Assembly (NCBI RefSeq): GCF_000949425.1
Contig: NZ_CP010976.1
Coordinates: 1,178,001-1,242,000, forward strand
DNA: 64,000 bases
Source of the DNA: Paenibacillus sp. IHBB 10380
GTDB lineage: Bacteria > Bacillota > Bacilli > Paenibacillales > Paenibacillaceae
Direction of reading: 5' to 3'
Under the pieces are notes generated by a model, which saw only the letters and a program-made list of their open reading frames with translations, had not been told where the DNA came from and did not search any database. Within the stretch, counting starts at the first letter, position 1. The number at the start of each line of letters is the position of its first letter. Below are positions 52,027-60,633 of the stretch, in pieces. The translations under genes were made by a program, and so were the position numbers.

Positions 52027-53154
52027 ATGAACCTAGCGGATATGCTCACGTTTGCTGATATTGGTCAATTGACAACTATCGCAAGCCACTACCATTGCGA
52101 GTGTAAGCACAATTCGAAGCATGAATTGATTCAGAGTATCTTAGTGACTTTGAATCGAAATGACTTTATTGGGCAGCAGATTAAGAGTCTCTCTGTAGAT
52201 GATCTGCGATTTCTTAACGCTATTTTATTTGAGAGTCGTAGTTACTTTAATGTGGAAGAATTAATTGCTATTATCAGGCAGACTTCTTTTACCGTTGCTG
52301 AAGGCAACAATTTAAAGGAACATCCGAAGGCTGCTAGTCCTCGTGAAGTCATTGCTCGTTTCAAGAAGAGTGGTTGGATATTTAATGGCATGACCCCCAG
52401 CACTAAATATTTGTTTCAAGTCCCTAGGGATTTGAAGGAGCGCTTCCGCAAAGAATTGGCAAGTTACTTGAGAAGTACAATTACAGTCGTAGGAGAACCA
52501 TCTTTCTATCGGGAAGAGCAGGGACTTCTTGCTGAAGATTTATTGTTTCTACTACGGTATGTGCATGAACAGTCGGTTGAACTGAATTTAGAAAGCACGA
52601 TGTATCGCAAATATCAACAGCAACTTATGGAATCCTTTCATATTGCTGAACCTCTTCTTAGTAAAGGGGGATGGCGATTTGGTTACGGAAGGACTTCTCA
52701 TATGTATCCAAGCAGATTAGCGTTGATGTACGATTATGCACTTCACATGGGATACATGGATGAGCAAGGGAATCAATTGCAGTTGACAGCGAGAGGAATG
52801 GAAAGGTTAGAACAAGGTAAGAGCGAGGCTATGGTCCAAATATTTCGATATTGGTTAAGGCTTTATAAAGCTTCCATTCCGAATATTACATCCCTAGTGT
52901 ATTGGATTGGACATTGTGCAGATGGTTGGGTCACGTTAGATTCACTCCACAATGCATTAGGGTGGTTAATCAAACCTTATTATTACGATACCCCTGAGTC
53001 CATGATGGAGCAGCGCATTCTTCAGATGATGGTGCATTTAGGGCTTATCCGTAGAGGTGAAAGTGAAGTGGACGGTACGGTATTTCGGATGACCTCTTGG
53101 GGAAAGATGGTTGCTGAGAATTGTCCGTTCTTGGTAAACGATAGTACACTGTAA
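52027..53154 (+). CDS. Conserved protein of unknown function, winged-helix-like
   Basis: A 375-residue cytosolic protein with no signal or membrane helix. ATG at 52027 follows GCGAGGACG; in-frame ATGs upstream lie in or near the terminator. It begins with a DNA/RNA-binding-like helical segment (residues 1-40), and segments around 80-130 and 280-365 could be winged helices (FNVEELIAIIRQTSF; DSLHNALGWLI; RILQMMVHLGLIRRG). The overall look is that of helicase-associated domain proteins, without any ATPase motif. Function unknown. Confidence 0.65.
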   Translation: MNLADMLTFADIGQLTTIASHYHCECKHNSKHELIQSILVTLNRNDFIGQQIKSLSVDDLRFLNAILFESRSYFNVEELIAIIRQTSFTVAEGNNLKEHPKAASPREVIARFKKSGWIFNGMTPSTKYLFQVPRDLKERFRKELASYLRSTITVVGEPSFYREEQGLLAEDLLFLLRYVHEQSVELNLESTMYRKYQQQLMESFHIAEPLLSKGGWRFGYGRTSHMYPSRLALMYDYALHMGYMDEQGNQLQLTARGMERLEQGKSEAMVQIFRYWLRLYKASIPNITSLVYWIGHCADGWVTLDSLHNALGWLIKPYYYDTPESMMEQRILQMMVHLGLIRRGESEVDGTVFRMTSWGKMVAENCPFLVNDSTL

Positions 53155-53223
53155 TCCTTGAATTGACAATTGATCAGCCTGTTGTTACAATCACTTCCAA
53201 GTTGAGGAGTGGAGTGATCATTC

Positions 53224-53730
53224 ATGTTAATTCCATACGGTAATAAGGTGCCTAAGATTCATGGTTCTGTATACGTTGCCGAAGGTGTAAAAATTATTGG
53301 TGACGTCGAAATTGGTGAAGATTCAAGTGTGTGGTTTAATAGTGTGCTTCGTGGAGATATGGCGCCTATTATCATTGGTAAACGCTGTAATATTCAAGAC
53401 GGTACTGTAGGGCATGTCAATACCGAGCAGCCGCTTATTCTAGCGGATGAAGTTTCCGTTGGACATGCCGCCATTATCCATGGATGTACGATTGGTAAAG
53501 GTACATTAATTGGAATGGGGGCGATTATATTGAACGGAGTCGATATTGGTGAATATGCTTTAATAGGTGCCGGTTCAGTCGTAACAGAGAATACAATAAT
53601 TCCACCCTATACTCTTTCCTTCGGTACACCCGCAAAAGTAGTTCGGGAGTTGACAGAGAAAGACTTAAAGAGAATGTCAGTAACCATGCAGAACTATGTG
53701 GGCAAAGGAAAAGAATATAGGTTCTCTTAA
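53224..53730 (+). CDS. Gamma-class carbonic anhydrase-like protein
   Basis: A 168-residue left-handed beta-helix protein of the YrdA/PaaY/CamH group. Hexapeptide repeats run from about residue 12 to 130 (VKIIGDVEIGEDSSVWFNS; GDMAPIIIGKRCNIQDGTV). Metal His residues are in GHVNTEQP, VGHAAIIHGCTIG. The trimeric family binds zinc or iron and often has carbonic anhydrase activity; some members are acyltransferase-like. ATG follows GGAGTGGAGTG. Confidence 0.87.
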   Translation: MLIPYGNKVPKIHGSVYVAEGVKIIGDVEIGEDSSVWFNSVLRGDMAPIIIGKRCNIQDGTVGHVNTEQPLILADEVSVGHAAIIHGCTIGKGTLIGMGAIILNGVDIGEYALIGAGSVVTENTIIPPYTLSFGTPAKVVRELTEKDLKRMSVTMQNYVGKGKEYRFS

Positions 53731-53754
53731 ACATTCGTTTGGAGGTGCATCCTA

Positions 53755-53934
53755 TTGGATAAGTTGAAGGTTACTTACGAGGTAATGTTAGGGCTAGCGG
53801 CTGAGATGGTCTGGGACGATGCAGTGCGCAAATATCGAAGTGTAGAGTTGTATAAAGAAATCGATCAGGCACTTGCTTCAGGTGATGAGAAGGCCTTTCG
53901 TCATTTAACAGATGAACTTAAATCTTTGGGTTGA
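53755..53934 (+). CDS. Small IDEAL-domain-like protein
   Basis: A 59-residue protein from TTG at 53755, seven bases behind GGAGGTGC, to TGA at 53932. The C-terminal part YKEIDQALASGDEKAFRHL followed by TDELKSL fits the IDEAL domain (ALxxGDxxxFxxLxxEL), found in B. subtilis YpiB and ComK-box proteins, near the same place before qcrA. It is a short stand-alone version. Overlaps the terminator by two bases. Confidence 0.7.
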   Translation: MDKLKVTYEVMLGLAAEMVWDDAVRKYRSVELYKEIDQALASGDEKAFRHLTDELKSLG

Positions 53935-53965
53935 AGAAATGCATTGTTGCATTTCTTCTTTTTTG
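53933..53965 (+). terminator. Terminator after the IDEAL-domain gene
   Basis: GAAGAAATGCA (53933-53943) pairs with TGCATTTCTTC (53948-53958), then six T. Confidence 0.92.
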
Positions 53966-54009
53966 CGTTAGAATGGACAATTAGAATAATGATCGAAAGG
54001 ATGACTCCA

Positions 54010-54444
54010 GTGAAATTTAGTGAAATAGACGAGGGATCATGGCCAGAACTGCAGCCATACTTTGACACTTGCCTCATACCCTTCACAGGTCTAAGTGGGC
54101 TAGAATCCCCTATTGAAGCAACAGCAGCTTTAGAGAGATTACGTGATTTTTTGGATATAGTAGAGCGACGTTACAAAGGTAGAATGGTCACTTACCCTGC
54201 ATTTCATTATGCTGAACAAGGAAATTATCAATGTTTAAATGATCTTTGTCACCATCTGAAAAGAAATGGTTATAAATATGTGGTGATCATGACGGCAGAT
54301 GTGGATATGAAGCAGTTGGATTTAGTTGAAAGCGCTCTAGTTCTATCGCAATTCAACATGGAGAAAGATGAAGCGCTTGCAGGGAAAAAGCTCTCCGATA
54401 TTGTACAATCTGAAATTGAGAATTTGTGGAAAAGTAAAGAATAA
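54010..54444 (+). CDS. DUF2487 protein, YpiF type
   Basis: A 144-residue cytosolic protein. GTG at 54010 is chosen because AAAGGATGA lies nine bases upstream and because it gives MKFSEIDEGSW, parallel to the B. subtilis YpiF start as I recall it. ATG at 54001 touches the ribosome site. KGRMVTYPAFHY near residues 56-67 is a conserved core. It precedes qcrA as ypiF does in B. subtilis. Function unknown. Confidence 0.75.
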   Translation: MKFSEIDEGSWPELQPYFDTCLIPFTGLSGLESPIEATAALERLRDFLDIVERRYKGRMVTYPAFHYAEQGNYQCLNDLCHHLKRNGYKYVVIMTADVDMKQLDLVESALVLSQFNMEKDEALAGKKLSDIVQSEIENLWKSKE

Positions 54445-54519
54445 AAACAAATGTGACAAAAAATCGAATTCTAACATGATATAATAGCTAGGTATCTATA
54501 AAAAAATGGGTAGATATTC

Positions 54520-54548
54520 TTGACGGTCTTTGGGCGCTCATATATTAT
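54520..54548 (+). promoter_or_regulatory. Sigma-A promoter of qcrABC
   Basis: TTGACG (54520-54525), 17 bases, TATTAT (54543-54548). A second -10-like TATAAT lies at 54480-54485. The leader to qcrA is about 70 bases. Confidence 0.65.
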
Positions 54549-54625
54549 TAATGTGTTGTGGCAGTTCTGTGACAAAAATCATTGAAATATTAAAAGAGTT
54601 GGCTGACAAAGGGGGTTGAAGACAT

Positions 54626-55168
54626 ATGAACAACCAAAATGACCATGAAGAAGCAGCGCATAAGCCAATTAGTCGAAAAGAGATGTCCCGTCGACAATTT
54701 CTTACTTATACACTAGGTGGTGCGACTGCGTTCATGGCTGCTGGTGCAGTTCTACCTATGGTACGGTTTGCTGTTGATCCCATTCTGCACAAGAAAACGG
54801 AAGGGGAATTTGTGAAGGTGGCAGAGGTTGCAAAAATTACAGATGAACCGCAAGAATTTTCTTATGAGCTGAAACAGCAAGATGGATGGTATGCGGACAC
54901 AGCAACATTGGTAGCTTGGATACGTAAGGATGAAAAAGGTAATATTTATGCGTTGTCCCCTATATGTAAGCATTTGGGCTGCACTGTAGGTTGGAACAAC
55001 AATAAGACTTACCCAGATGAGTATCACTGTCCTTGCCATGGAGCGCGTTATACTAAGCTTGGTAAAAATTTATCCGTTGCACCTAAACCGCTGGACACGT
55101 ACAAAATTAAGATTGATAAGGGTTGGGTTTATCTGGGTGGAGTCGAACCAAATACTGAAGTGAAATAG
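54626..55168 (+). CDS. qcrA: Menaquinol:cytochrome c reductase, Rieske iron-sulfur subunit
   Basis: A 180-residue membrane protein. An N-terminal SRRQFL (residues 21-26) followed by a hydrophobic helix is a Tat-type signal anchor, as expected for a folded Rieske protein. The 2Fe-2S ligands are CKHLGCTVGW near residues 114-123 and CPCHGARY near 136-143. It carries electrons from menaquinol to the cytochrome c domain. First gene of the complex; 13 bases before qcrB. Confidence 0.96.
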   Translation: MNNQNDHEEAAHKPISRKEMSRRQFLTYTLGGATAFMAAGAVLPMVRFAVDPILHKKTEGEFVKVAEVAKITDEPQEFSYELKQQDGWYADTATLVAWIRKDEKGNIYALSPICKHLGCTVGWNNNKTYPDEYHCPCHGARYTKLGKNLSVAPKPLDTYKIKIDKGWVYLGGVEPNTEVK

Positions 55169-55181
55169 GAGGCGTATTCCG

Positions 55182-55853
55182 ATGTTTAAGAATGTCTATA
55201 ATTGGATTGACGAGCGTCTCGATATCACTCCGATATGGAGAGACGTAGCGGATCATGAAGTTCCGGAACACGTAAACCCGGCCCACCATTTTTCCGCATT
55301 TGTTTATTGTTTCGGGGGACTGACTTTTTTCATAACGGTCATTCAAATTTTATCAGGGATGTTCCTGACGATGTACTATGTACCAGATATTATGAATGCT
55401 TACGCCAGCGTAGAATATTTACAGACCAAGGTTGCGTTTGGTCAAATTGTACGCGGAATGCACCACTGGGGAGCCAGTCTGGTTATCGTAATGATGTTCT
55501 TACATACAATGCGAGTCTTCTTTACAGGCTCTTACAAAGCTCCTCGTGAAATGAACTGGGTAGTAGGTATGCTCATATTTTTCGTAATGCTTGGATTAGG
55601 ACTAACGGGTTACTTGCTACCGTGGGATAACAAAGCCTACTTTGCAACAAAAGTTACGATGGAAATTGCGAATTCCGTTCCTTATTTAGGTCCTATTATG
55701 AAAGAGTTGATGCAAGGAGGTACAATTGTAGGAGCACAGACGCTAACTCGTTTCTTTGCACTACATGTATTTTTCCTCCCGGCCGTGTTACTGACCTTGT
55801 TGGTAGGACACTTTATTATGATCCGTAGACAGGGAATTTCCGGTCCACTATAA
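55182..55853 (+). CDS. qcrB: Menaquinol:cytochrome c reductase, cytochrome b6 subunit
   Basis: A 223-residue membrane protein with four helices, the b6-type short form. Haem-ligand His residues are in RGMHHWGASLVIVMMFLHTMR (two) and in FALHVFFLPAVLLTLLVGH (two). GYLLPWDNKAYFATKV lies at the quinol site. ATG follows AGGAGGCGTATTCCG. Complete. Split from the subunit-IV part, which is in qcrC, as in B. subtilis. Confidence 0.96.
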   Translation: MFKNVYNWIDERLDITPIWRDVADHEVPEHVNPAHHFSAFVYCFGGLTFFITVIQILSGMFLTMYYVPDIMNAYASVEYLQTKVAFGQIVRGMHHWGASLVIVMMFLHTMRVFFTGSYKAPREMNWVVGMLIFFVMLGLGLTGYLLPWDNKAYFATKVTMEIANSVPYLGPIMKELMQGGTIVGAQTLTRFFALHVFFLPAVLLTLLVGHFIMIRRQGISGPL

Positions 55854-55869
55854 GAAGGGAGGAATATTG

Positions 55870-56745
55870 ATGGCACACGGCAAAGATTCGAAAGAAAAAG
55901 TTGTGTTTGTAGGTGACTCGCGTGTGCGAAAAGGCAATGGCTTTATCACACCGCCTGACTATACGGCTTATCCTGGTAAATCAGAAGCTTTCATCCCAAA
56001 CTTTCTATTGAAAGAGTGGATGGTTGGAGTTGTTGTTCTTGTGGGTTTTCTAGTCCTCACCATTGCAGAACCGGCACCACTCGGCTTTCCTGCTAACCCG
56101 AGCGCATCCGTTATTCCAATGCCAGACTGGTATTTCTTGTTTCTATATCAATACTTGAAATTGCCATATGCTTCAGGGGATTACGTTGTGCTTGGTACAC
56201 TCGGAGTATCTGGAATTCCATTTATTGCGTTATTGCTAGCGCCATTCTTGGATACTGGAAATGAACGCCGTTTCTACCGTAGACCTATCGCTTCTTCACT
56301 CATGATCTTATCGTTATTAGCGGTTACCTTCTTGACTAACACTGCATGGACTCACTATAAACATGAGCTTGAAGCGACAGGACAGATCCCTGAGGATATT
56401 CAACGTGAAGAAAAAGCAGCGGAAAATCATGCTAAGGGACTTCCGACTACAAATGCTAAACAGGCAGCTGTTGTAGCTATTGTAGATAAAGAGGACAAAG
56501 CTATGGAATCCTACAAAAAGGCAGGTTGTATCACTTGCCATGCTGCAGATATGAAAGGTGCTTCTGGACCTTCATTACGCGGTATAGGTGATGTGCATGA
56601 TAAAGATGCGATCCTAACCATAATTAAAGAAGGCTATAATGGCAAAATGCCTCCACAATATGATAGTGCGATTGCTGCCGGTCTAACAGACCAAGATGTA
56701 GATCATCTTGCAGAATGGCTTGCGAAACAAAAAGCAGAAAAGTAA
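55870..56745 (+). CDS. qcrC: Menaquinol:cytochrome c reductase, subunit IV/cytochrome c fusion
   Basis: A 291-residue fusion. Residues 1-170 resemble cytochrome b6f subunit IV, with three membrane helices and PDWYFLFLYQYLK. The C-terminal 85 residues are a cytochrome c domain with the haem motif CITCH near residue 220 and axial Met in GKMPPQYD near 263. The b-c fusion is the known Bacillus arrangement. ATG at 55870 follows GGGAGG. A terminator follows. Confidence 0.95.
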   Translation: MAHGKDSKEKVVFVGDSRVRKGNGFITPPDYTAYPGKSEAFIPNFLLKEWMVGVVVLVGFLVLTIAEPAPLGFPANPSASVIPMPDWYFLFLYQYLKLPYASGDYVVLGTLGVSGIPFIALLLAPFLDTGNERRFYRRPIASSLMILSLLAVTFLTNTAWTHYKHELEATGQIPEDIQREEKAAENHAKGLPTTNAKQAAVVAIVDKEDKAMESYKKAGCITCHAADMKGASGPSLRGIGDVHDKDAILTIIKEGYNGKMPPQYDSAIAAGLTDQDVDHLAEWLAKQKAEK

Positions 56746-56763
56746 AATATAGTTATGCAGAGA

Positions 56764-56797
56764 AATCTGGTCGTTTAATGCGATCAGGTTTTTTTTG
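56764..56797 (+). terminator. Terminator after qcrC
   Basis: TCTGGTCG pairs with CGATCAGG (with wobble), loop TTTAATG, then eight T. Confidence 0.85.
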
Positions 56798-56842
56798 GAA
56801 GGATGGTTTAACCTAAGCTATTACAATGCGGGAGGTACATAA

Positions 56843-57469
56843 GTGTCAATTTCTTATTTTTGGAGCCGCTCCTTTTTGATGAATCGTTATTTTTTGTGGC
56901 TTCTATTCATTTTTAATTTTGTGGGAACGATTTATGGTTACATTTGGTATGACGGACAAATGGCTTATACCTTGGAGAATTATGCCGCGTGGCTCATCGT
57001 ATTTGTACCTGATAGTCCCACAGCTAGTTTGTTTTTTAGCATTGCGATATGGGGACTACTATTTCCTCCGAAGATGAAGATGGGAAGAATGGTTCTTCAT
57101 CTCGTTGAAGCGTTAGCCGTCATCACGTCTGTAAAGTATGGATTATGGGCGAGTGGCATTATTTTTGCTGGTGTTGCGGAAGGAAATACGATGGTATGGC
57201 AGGATTGGATGCTCGTGGGCTCTCATACAGCAATGGCCGTTGAAGCATTATTATATGTACGTTTTTTTAGCTTGAGGGCAGGAACACTTATAGGGGCTGC
57301 TGCATGGACTCTATTAAATGATACCGTGGATTATACCTATGGTGTGTTTCCATGGTTACCAACGGAGTTGGAGGATCATATCGGCGCTGTACGTAACTTT
57401 ACGGTGGGCTTGACTTGTTTTAGTGTAGCCGTGTCTTGGCTAACCTTGAAGCTTTCACGTCGTCATTAG
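56843..57469 (+). CDS. DUF1405 membrane protein, YpjA type
   Basis: A 208-residue protein with about six membrane helices. GTG at 56843 follows GCGGGAGGTAC. The first helix begins FLMNRYFLWLLFIFNFVGTI, and NDTVDYTYGVFPWLP near residues 161-175 is a conserved loop of the family as I recall it. It lies between qcrC and ypjB as in B. subtilis. Function unknown. Confidence 0.85.
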   Translation: MSISYFWSRSFLMNRYFLWLLFIFNFVGTIYGYIWYDGQMAYTLENYAAWLIVFVPDSPTASLFFSIAIWGLLFPPKMKMGRMVLHLVEALAVITSVKYGLWASGIIFAGVAEGNTMVWQDWMLVGSHTAMAVEALLYVRFFSLRAGTLIGAAAWTLLNDTVDYTYGVFPWLPTELEDHIGAVRNFTVGLTCFSVAVSWLTLKLSRRH

Positions 57470-57524
57470 CGCCTAATTTCTTGGACAAATAGAAGTGAGA
57501 TATAGCGCTTAATAGTTCTACAAC

Positions 57525-57560
57525 CATCCCTCTTACCATAGATTTACGGTAGGAGGGATG
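57525..57560 (+). promoter_or_regulatory. Hairpin that hides the ypjB ribosome site
   Basis: CATCCCTCTTACC (57525-57537) pairs with GGTAGGAGGGATG (57548-57560), 13 pairs including one G-U. The right arm contains AGGAGGG (57551-57557), the ribosome site of the ATG at 57565. No T run, so it is not a terminator. Confidence 0.6.
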
Positions 57561-57564
57561 TCCC

Positions 57565-58434
57565 ATGTTATGTAGAAGGTTAACCCGTCCATCGTTATGG
57601 GTACTGGTAATCCTTTTATTCTCTGTTATTCTGAGTCCAGTGAGTATGTACGGAGAGGGAAAGTTAGATTTAGACAAGAATAAAGGTACATCGTTGCCTT
57701 TGCAGCAGGCGCAGACCTTAAATGCAGCTACAGAAAGATTGTATCGGTATGTGCTCGAAGGTAATACGGAAAAAGCGCTACAAGAAATTAAGCAGATTGA
57801 AACGGTATTCGAATCTTCATCTTTCCAAGGGTTAACGAAAGTTGAAGGCGTTCACGTACTAGCAGAATGTATTGTGGAAGTGAAAGAGGCTACAGCTCAA
57901 GCTCAACTTCATCCTGAGCAATGGCTGAATGCGTCAGCCAAGCTGCGCCTGGCTGTGGATAGTCTAAGTCATCCTCGTCAGCCACTTTGGTTGCAGTATT
58001 ACAAAGTTGTAAGTGAAGATTTGAATGCGATGCAGAAGACTTTAGTTGCAAATAATCGGCAAGCTTTGAAACAAGCTTATGATAGTCTGCAAGGTCACTA
58101 TGAGCTCATTCGACCTTCTGTAGTCATTCAACGTGAGCCTTACGAGGTTCGTACAATAGACTCTTGGTTATCATACGCTGGAGGCTTATCCTCCTCAGGC
58201 ACGTCAGAGACGGTTGATATACGAAGCATGCTTGAACAGGGTGAGGAACTCTTGAATGAACTGTTTGGCAAGAAGAAGGATGAGTCTGCTTTTGCATCAT
58301 TGAGTGAATTTAATCTTCCATGGAGAGGAACTATATTTGGCGGAATATTTATATTGGTCATCCTGATCTACGTCGGTTATCGGAAATATCGTGGGGAACA
58401 AGATAGAATCAGAAAGGTTCCGCCCAGATCATAA
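57565..58434 (+). CDS. ypjB: Sporulation protein YpjB
   Basis: A 289-residue protein with an N-terminal signal/anchor (about residues 10-28) and a C-terminal membrane helix (about 252-272) followed by a basic tail. The middle is largely helical (LNAATERLYRYVLEGNTEKAL). Size and topology match B. subtilis YpjB, which carries a sporulation annotation. It follows ypjA and precedes ypjC as in B. subtilis. Translation may be limited by the upstream hairpin. Confidence 0.82.
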   Translation: MLCRRLTRPSLWVLVILLFSVILSPVSMYGEGKLDLDKNKGTSLPLQQAQTLNAATERLYRYVLEGNTEKALQEIKQIETVFESSSFQGLTKVEGVHVLAECIVEVKEATAQAQLHPEQWLNASAKLRLAVDSLSHPRQPLWLQYYKVVSEDLNAMQKTLVANNRQALKQAYDSLQGHYELIRPSVVIQREPYEVRTIDSWLSYAGGLSSSGTSETVDIRSMLEQGEELLNELFGKKKDESAFASLSEFNLPWRGTIFGGIFILVILIYVGYRKYRGEQDRIRKVPPRS

Positions 58435-58535
58435 ATAAGGGACTGTCCCATAAGTAGATTAATCTTCTGACGAGACACCTGGTCTTCTAGAAAAGAGACT
58501 GATTCACTAGAAATAGCAGGTCAAGGGAGTTATCC

Positions 58536-59238
58536 TTAACCTGCTATTTTGAATTTCTGGTCAATTGTGGATTGCTTCAATAGATTATGGGCGAGCGAAA
58601 GCCACTCGAAGCGTTCGAACTGCTCTTTTCAGCGGCTTATCTTTTGGACTTTCCAAAAGTCGGTTTTCAAGCTGTTGAACGCTGTCTCTAGCTTATGACT
58701 TGTAAGCTCATCTTGCTCACCTAGCTCACCAAGATCCTGACCCTTGTATTCCTGATCTTCATATTTTTGCGTTTCTTCGATGGTAGCAAACAGGGTCTGT
58801 ACTTTCTCCTGAAGCTTGGTCCTATGTTTAACGACGGCTTTGTCCCAGACAAACGTGTATCGGTTCGCATTGGCTTCGATCTTGGTACCGTCCACAAAGT
58901 AGTGTTCCAACGTGACGTAGTTCTCTTCGATGAAAAACTCAAGCACGGCGGTGAATATCGTCTCAAGTACGTCTTTCATCGGCTGAGAGCGAAAGCGGTT
59001 AATTGTCCGGAAGTCCGGACGCTGTCTTCTGGCGAGCCACATGAAGGGGATGTGTTCCCGTACAGCTTTGGCGATAAGTCGTGAAGAGTAGATGCGCTGA
59101 GTGTGTGCATAAATGATGACTTTAGTGAGCATTTTGGGGTGATAGCTGTCGCGACCACCACCGGGGTAAGTTACAGAAAATATAGTGTCGTCCAGCCGAT
59201 TTGCGGCGATGTTAATGAGGCGGTTTCTATGTGTATCT
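58536..59238 (-). pseudogene. IS1182-family transposase, internally deleted
   Basis: On the minus strand the frame runs from a broken N-terminus (IAANRLDD) through YPGGGRDSYHPKMLTK, MWLARRQRPDFRTINRFRS and FVDGTKIEANANRY, the region holding the first catalytic Asp. It stops at 58629-58631 (TGA), but the same frame continues with EQFERFEWLSLAHNLLK to TAA at 58536, which is the usual transposase C-terminus. The rest of the DDE core is deleted, so it is inactive. Confidence 0.85.
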
Positions 59239-59274
59239 CAAGAAAAAAATTGAACATGCGTTGATGGAAGCAGC

Positions 59275-59441
59275 GGAGAGGACGGAACGATTTCGGAAAA
59301 GAGGCAGCGGTCGCCTAAAAGCTTTCCGAAGGAAAGCTACTTCGTAAGCATATGCCTTGGTCTCCGAATTTCAACCGCTATGCGAGTTTAATTCAGAAAT
59401 TTGGAGACCACAGCGATTGGAGAAACGATCCGTCGTCGGAG
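59275..59441. mobile_element. Miniature palindromic element, copy D, inside the IS remnant
   Basis: Same plan and orientation as copy C. Outer arms GAGAGGACGGAACGATT and AAACGATCCGTC are inverted; the centre is TGGTCTCC (59358-59365) with GGAGACCA (59403-59410) around ACCGC/GCG. AGCG flanks the left end and GAGCG the right. About 70 percent like B by eye. Confidence 0.6.
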
Positions 59442-59549
59442 CGACCGGCCAGAACACTTAAACTTCTCGCACAAAAAAAGAAAGAAGCTATTCCTATCCA
59501 TTTTAAATGACTTATGGTACAGCCTCTTTATTAGATAAAGTATTACAGG

Positions 59550-60419
59550 TTATTCTTCTCGAAAGCCTTCGCCATGTACATCATGCACATCACTGATGAT
59601 TACGAATGCACGAGGATCAATCGACCTTATCAGGATGCTCATTCGCCGAATTTCTTGTCTTGCCACTACGCAATAGGCCATGTGTTTGGCTTGTTTAGAA
59701 TAAGCCCCAATTGCAGGAATTAATGTAACTCCTCGATCCATTTCAATGTTGATTAAATCTGCTATTTCGGGAGCATGGTCACTGACAATGGTAAATGCTT
59801 TGGCCGCGTATACCCCTTCCTGAATGAAATCGATGATTTTGGAGGTGATGTAGACTGCAACTAATGTGTATAATATTTTTTCCTTCGGTATGTACAATAG
59901 AGATAAACCAATAATGATAATATCAATAACTAGAATGACTTGCCCCATTCGCCATCCGAACTTACGATTGCATATTCTAGCTAGAATATCAGATCCGCCT
60001 GTCGTGCCGCCAAACCGGAAAACAATTCCAAGTCCAGCACCTAGTGTTACCCCTGCATACAGAGAGGCAAGAATATAGTCATATTGGGTCTCAAAAGGTG
60101 AGATGAGTCCGTTCTGAATCATTTTCTCGAATAGCCATAGGAAAAATGTCAGTGAACCGATCCCAACTCCCGTATAGATCATCTGTTTACCGCCAAGTAT
60201 TCTCCATCCTATAATGAATAGGGGGACGTTAAGGATTAACGTAGATAGTGATGGAGGAATTTGATAAGCATAATTAAGCAAGATGGTGATGCCTGTAACT
60301 CCACCTTCCATTAACTGATTGGGGATAATGAAATAGAGCAGACCGAATGCATAGATGGCTGTCCCTAGAATAATGGGTAGGATGGTTTTGAGCTGAGTAA
60401 ACAATTTGGATGAATTCAT
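59550..60419 (-). CDS. YitT-family membrane protein (YpjC type) with DUF2179
   Basis: A 289-residue protein. The start at 60419 (minus) follows GCGAGGTATTC. Five to six membrane helices fill the first 200 residues, with GGVTGI, GAGLGIVFRFGGTTGGSDILA typical of YitT. The last 80 residues form a cytosolic DUF2179 domain (TIVSDHAPEIADLI; DPRAFVIISDVHDV). Family members are thought to be transporters, but no substrate is established. Same place as ypjC in B. subtilis. Confidence 0.87.
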   Translation of the reverse strand: MNSSKLFTQLKTILPIILGTAIYAFGLLYFIIPNQLMEGGVTGITILLNYAYQIPPSLSTLILNVPLFIIGWRILGGKQMIYTGVGIGSLTFFLWLFEKMIQNGLISPFETQYDYILASLYAGVTLGAGLGIVFRFGGTTGGSDILARICNRKFGWRMGQVILVIDIIIIGLSLLYIPKEKILYTLVAVYITSKIIDFIQEGVYAAKAFTIVSDHAPEIADLINIEMDRGVTLIPAIGAYSKQAKHMAYCVVARQEIRRMSILIRSIDPRAFVIISDVHDVHGEGFREE

Positions 60420-60454
60420 AGAATACCTCGCATTTATCAGAAGTAACAGCAACG

Positions 60455-60486
60455 GATCATTCTAACTTGATCATTCTAACTTGATC
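60455..60486. repeat. Tandem 14-bp repeat upstream of ypjC
   Basis: GATCATTCTAACTT occurs twice in succession (60455-60468, 60469-60482) followed by GATC, 36 bases before the ypjC start. It could be a regulator-binding direct repeat between two divergent genes. Confidence 0.75.
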
Positions 60487-60633
60487 TTTCTATACCATTG
60501 TACCCTATATATTAAAAAAAGATTTGTTTTCAAAATAGCTTTAATATAACATATGAAGTAAAATAAATTGCGGGAAAAATTAGGGTCTAATTAGTCATAA
60601 TCTGATTCCTACACAAAGGAGCGAAAACTCATC

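Larger units (their letters stand above)
58439..59526 (-). mobile_element. Decayed IS1182-type element
   Basis: Inverted ends: GGGACTGTCCCATAAGT at 58439-58455 and, read from the right, GAGGCTGTACCATAAGT at 59526-59510, matching at 14 of 17 positions. Inside are a broken transposase gene (58536-59238) and a miniature palindromic element (about 59275-59441) between the gene and the right end. It separates ypjB from ypjC. Confidence 0.7.

Noticed and set aside
58767..59084. A 105-codon plus-strand frame
   Set aside because: Antisense shadow of the IS1182-type transposase remnant, which shows recognisable protein motifs in the opposite frame.
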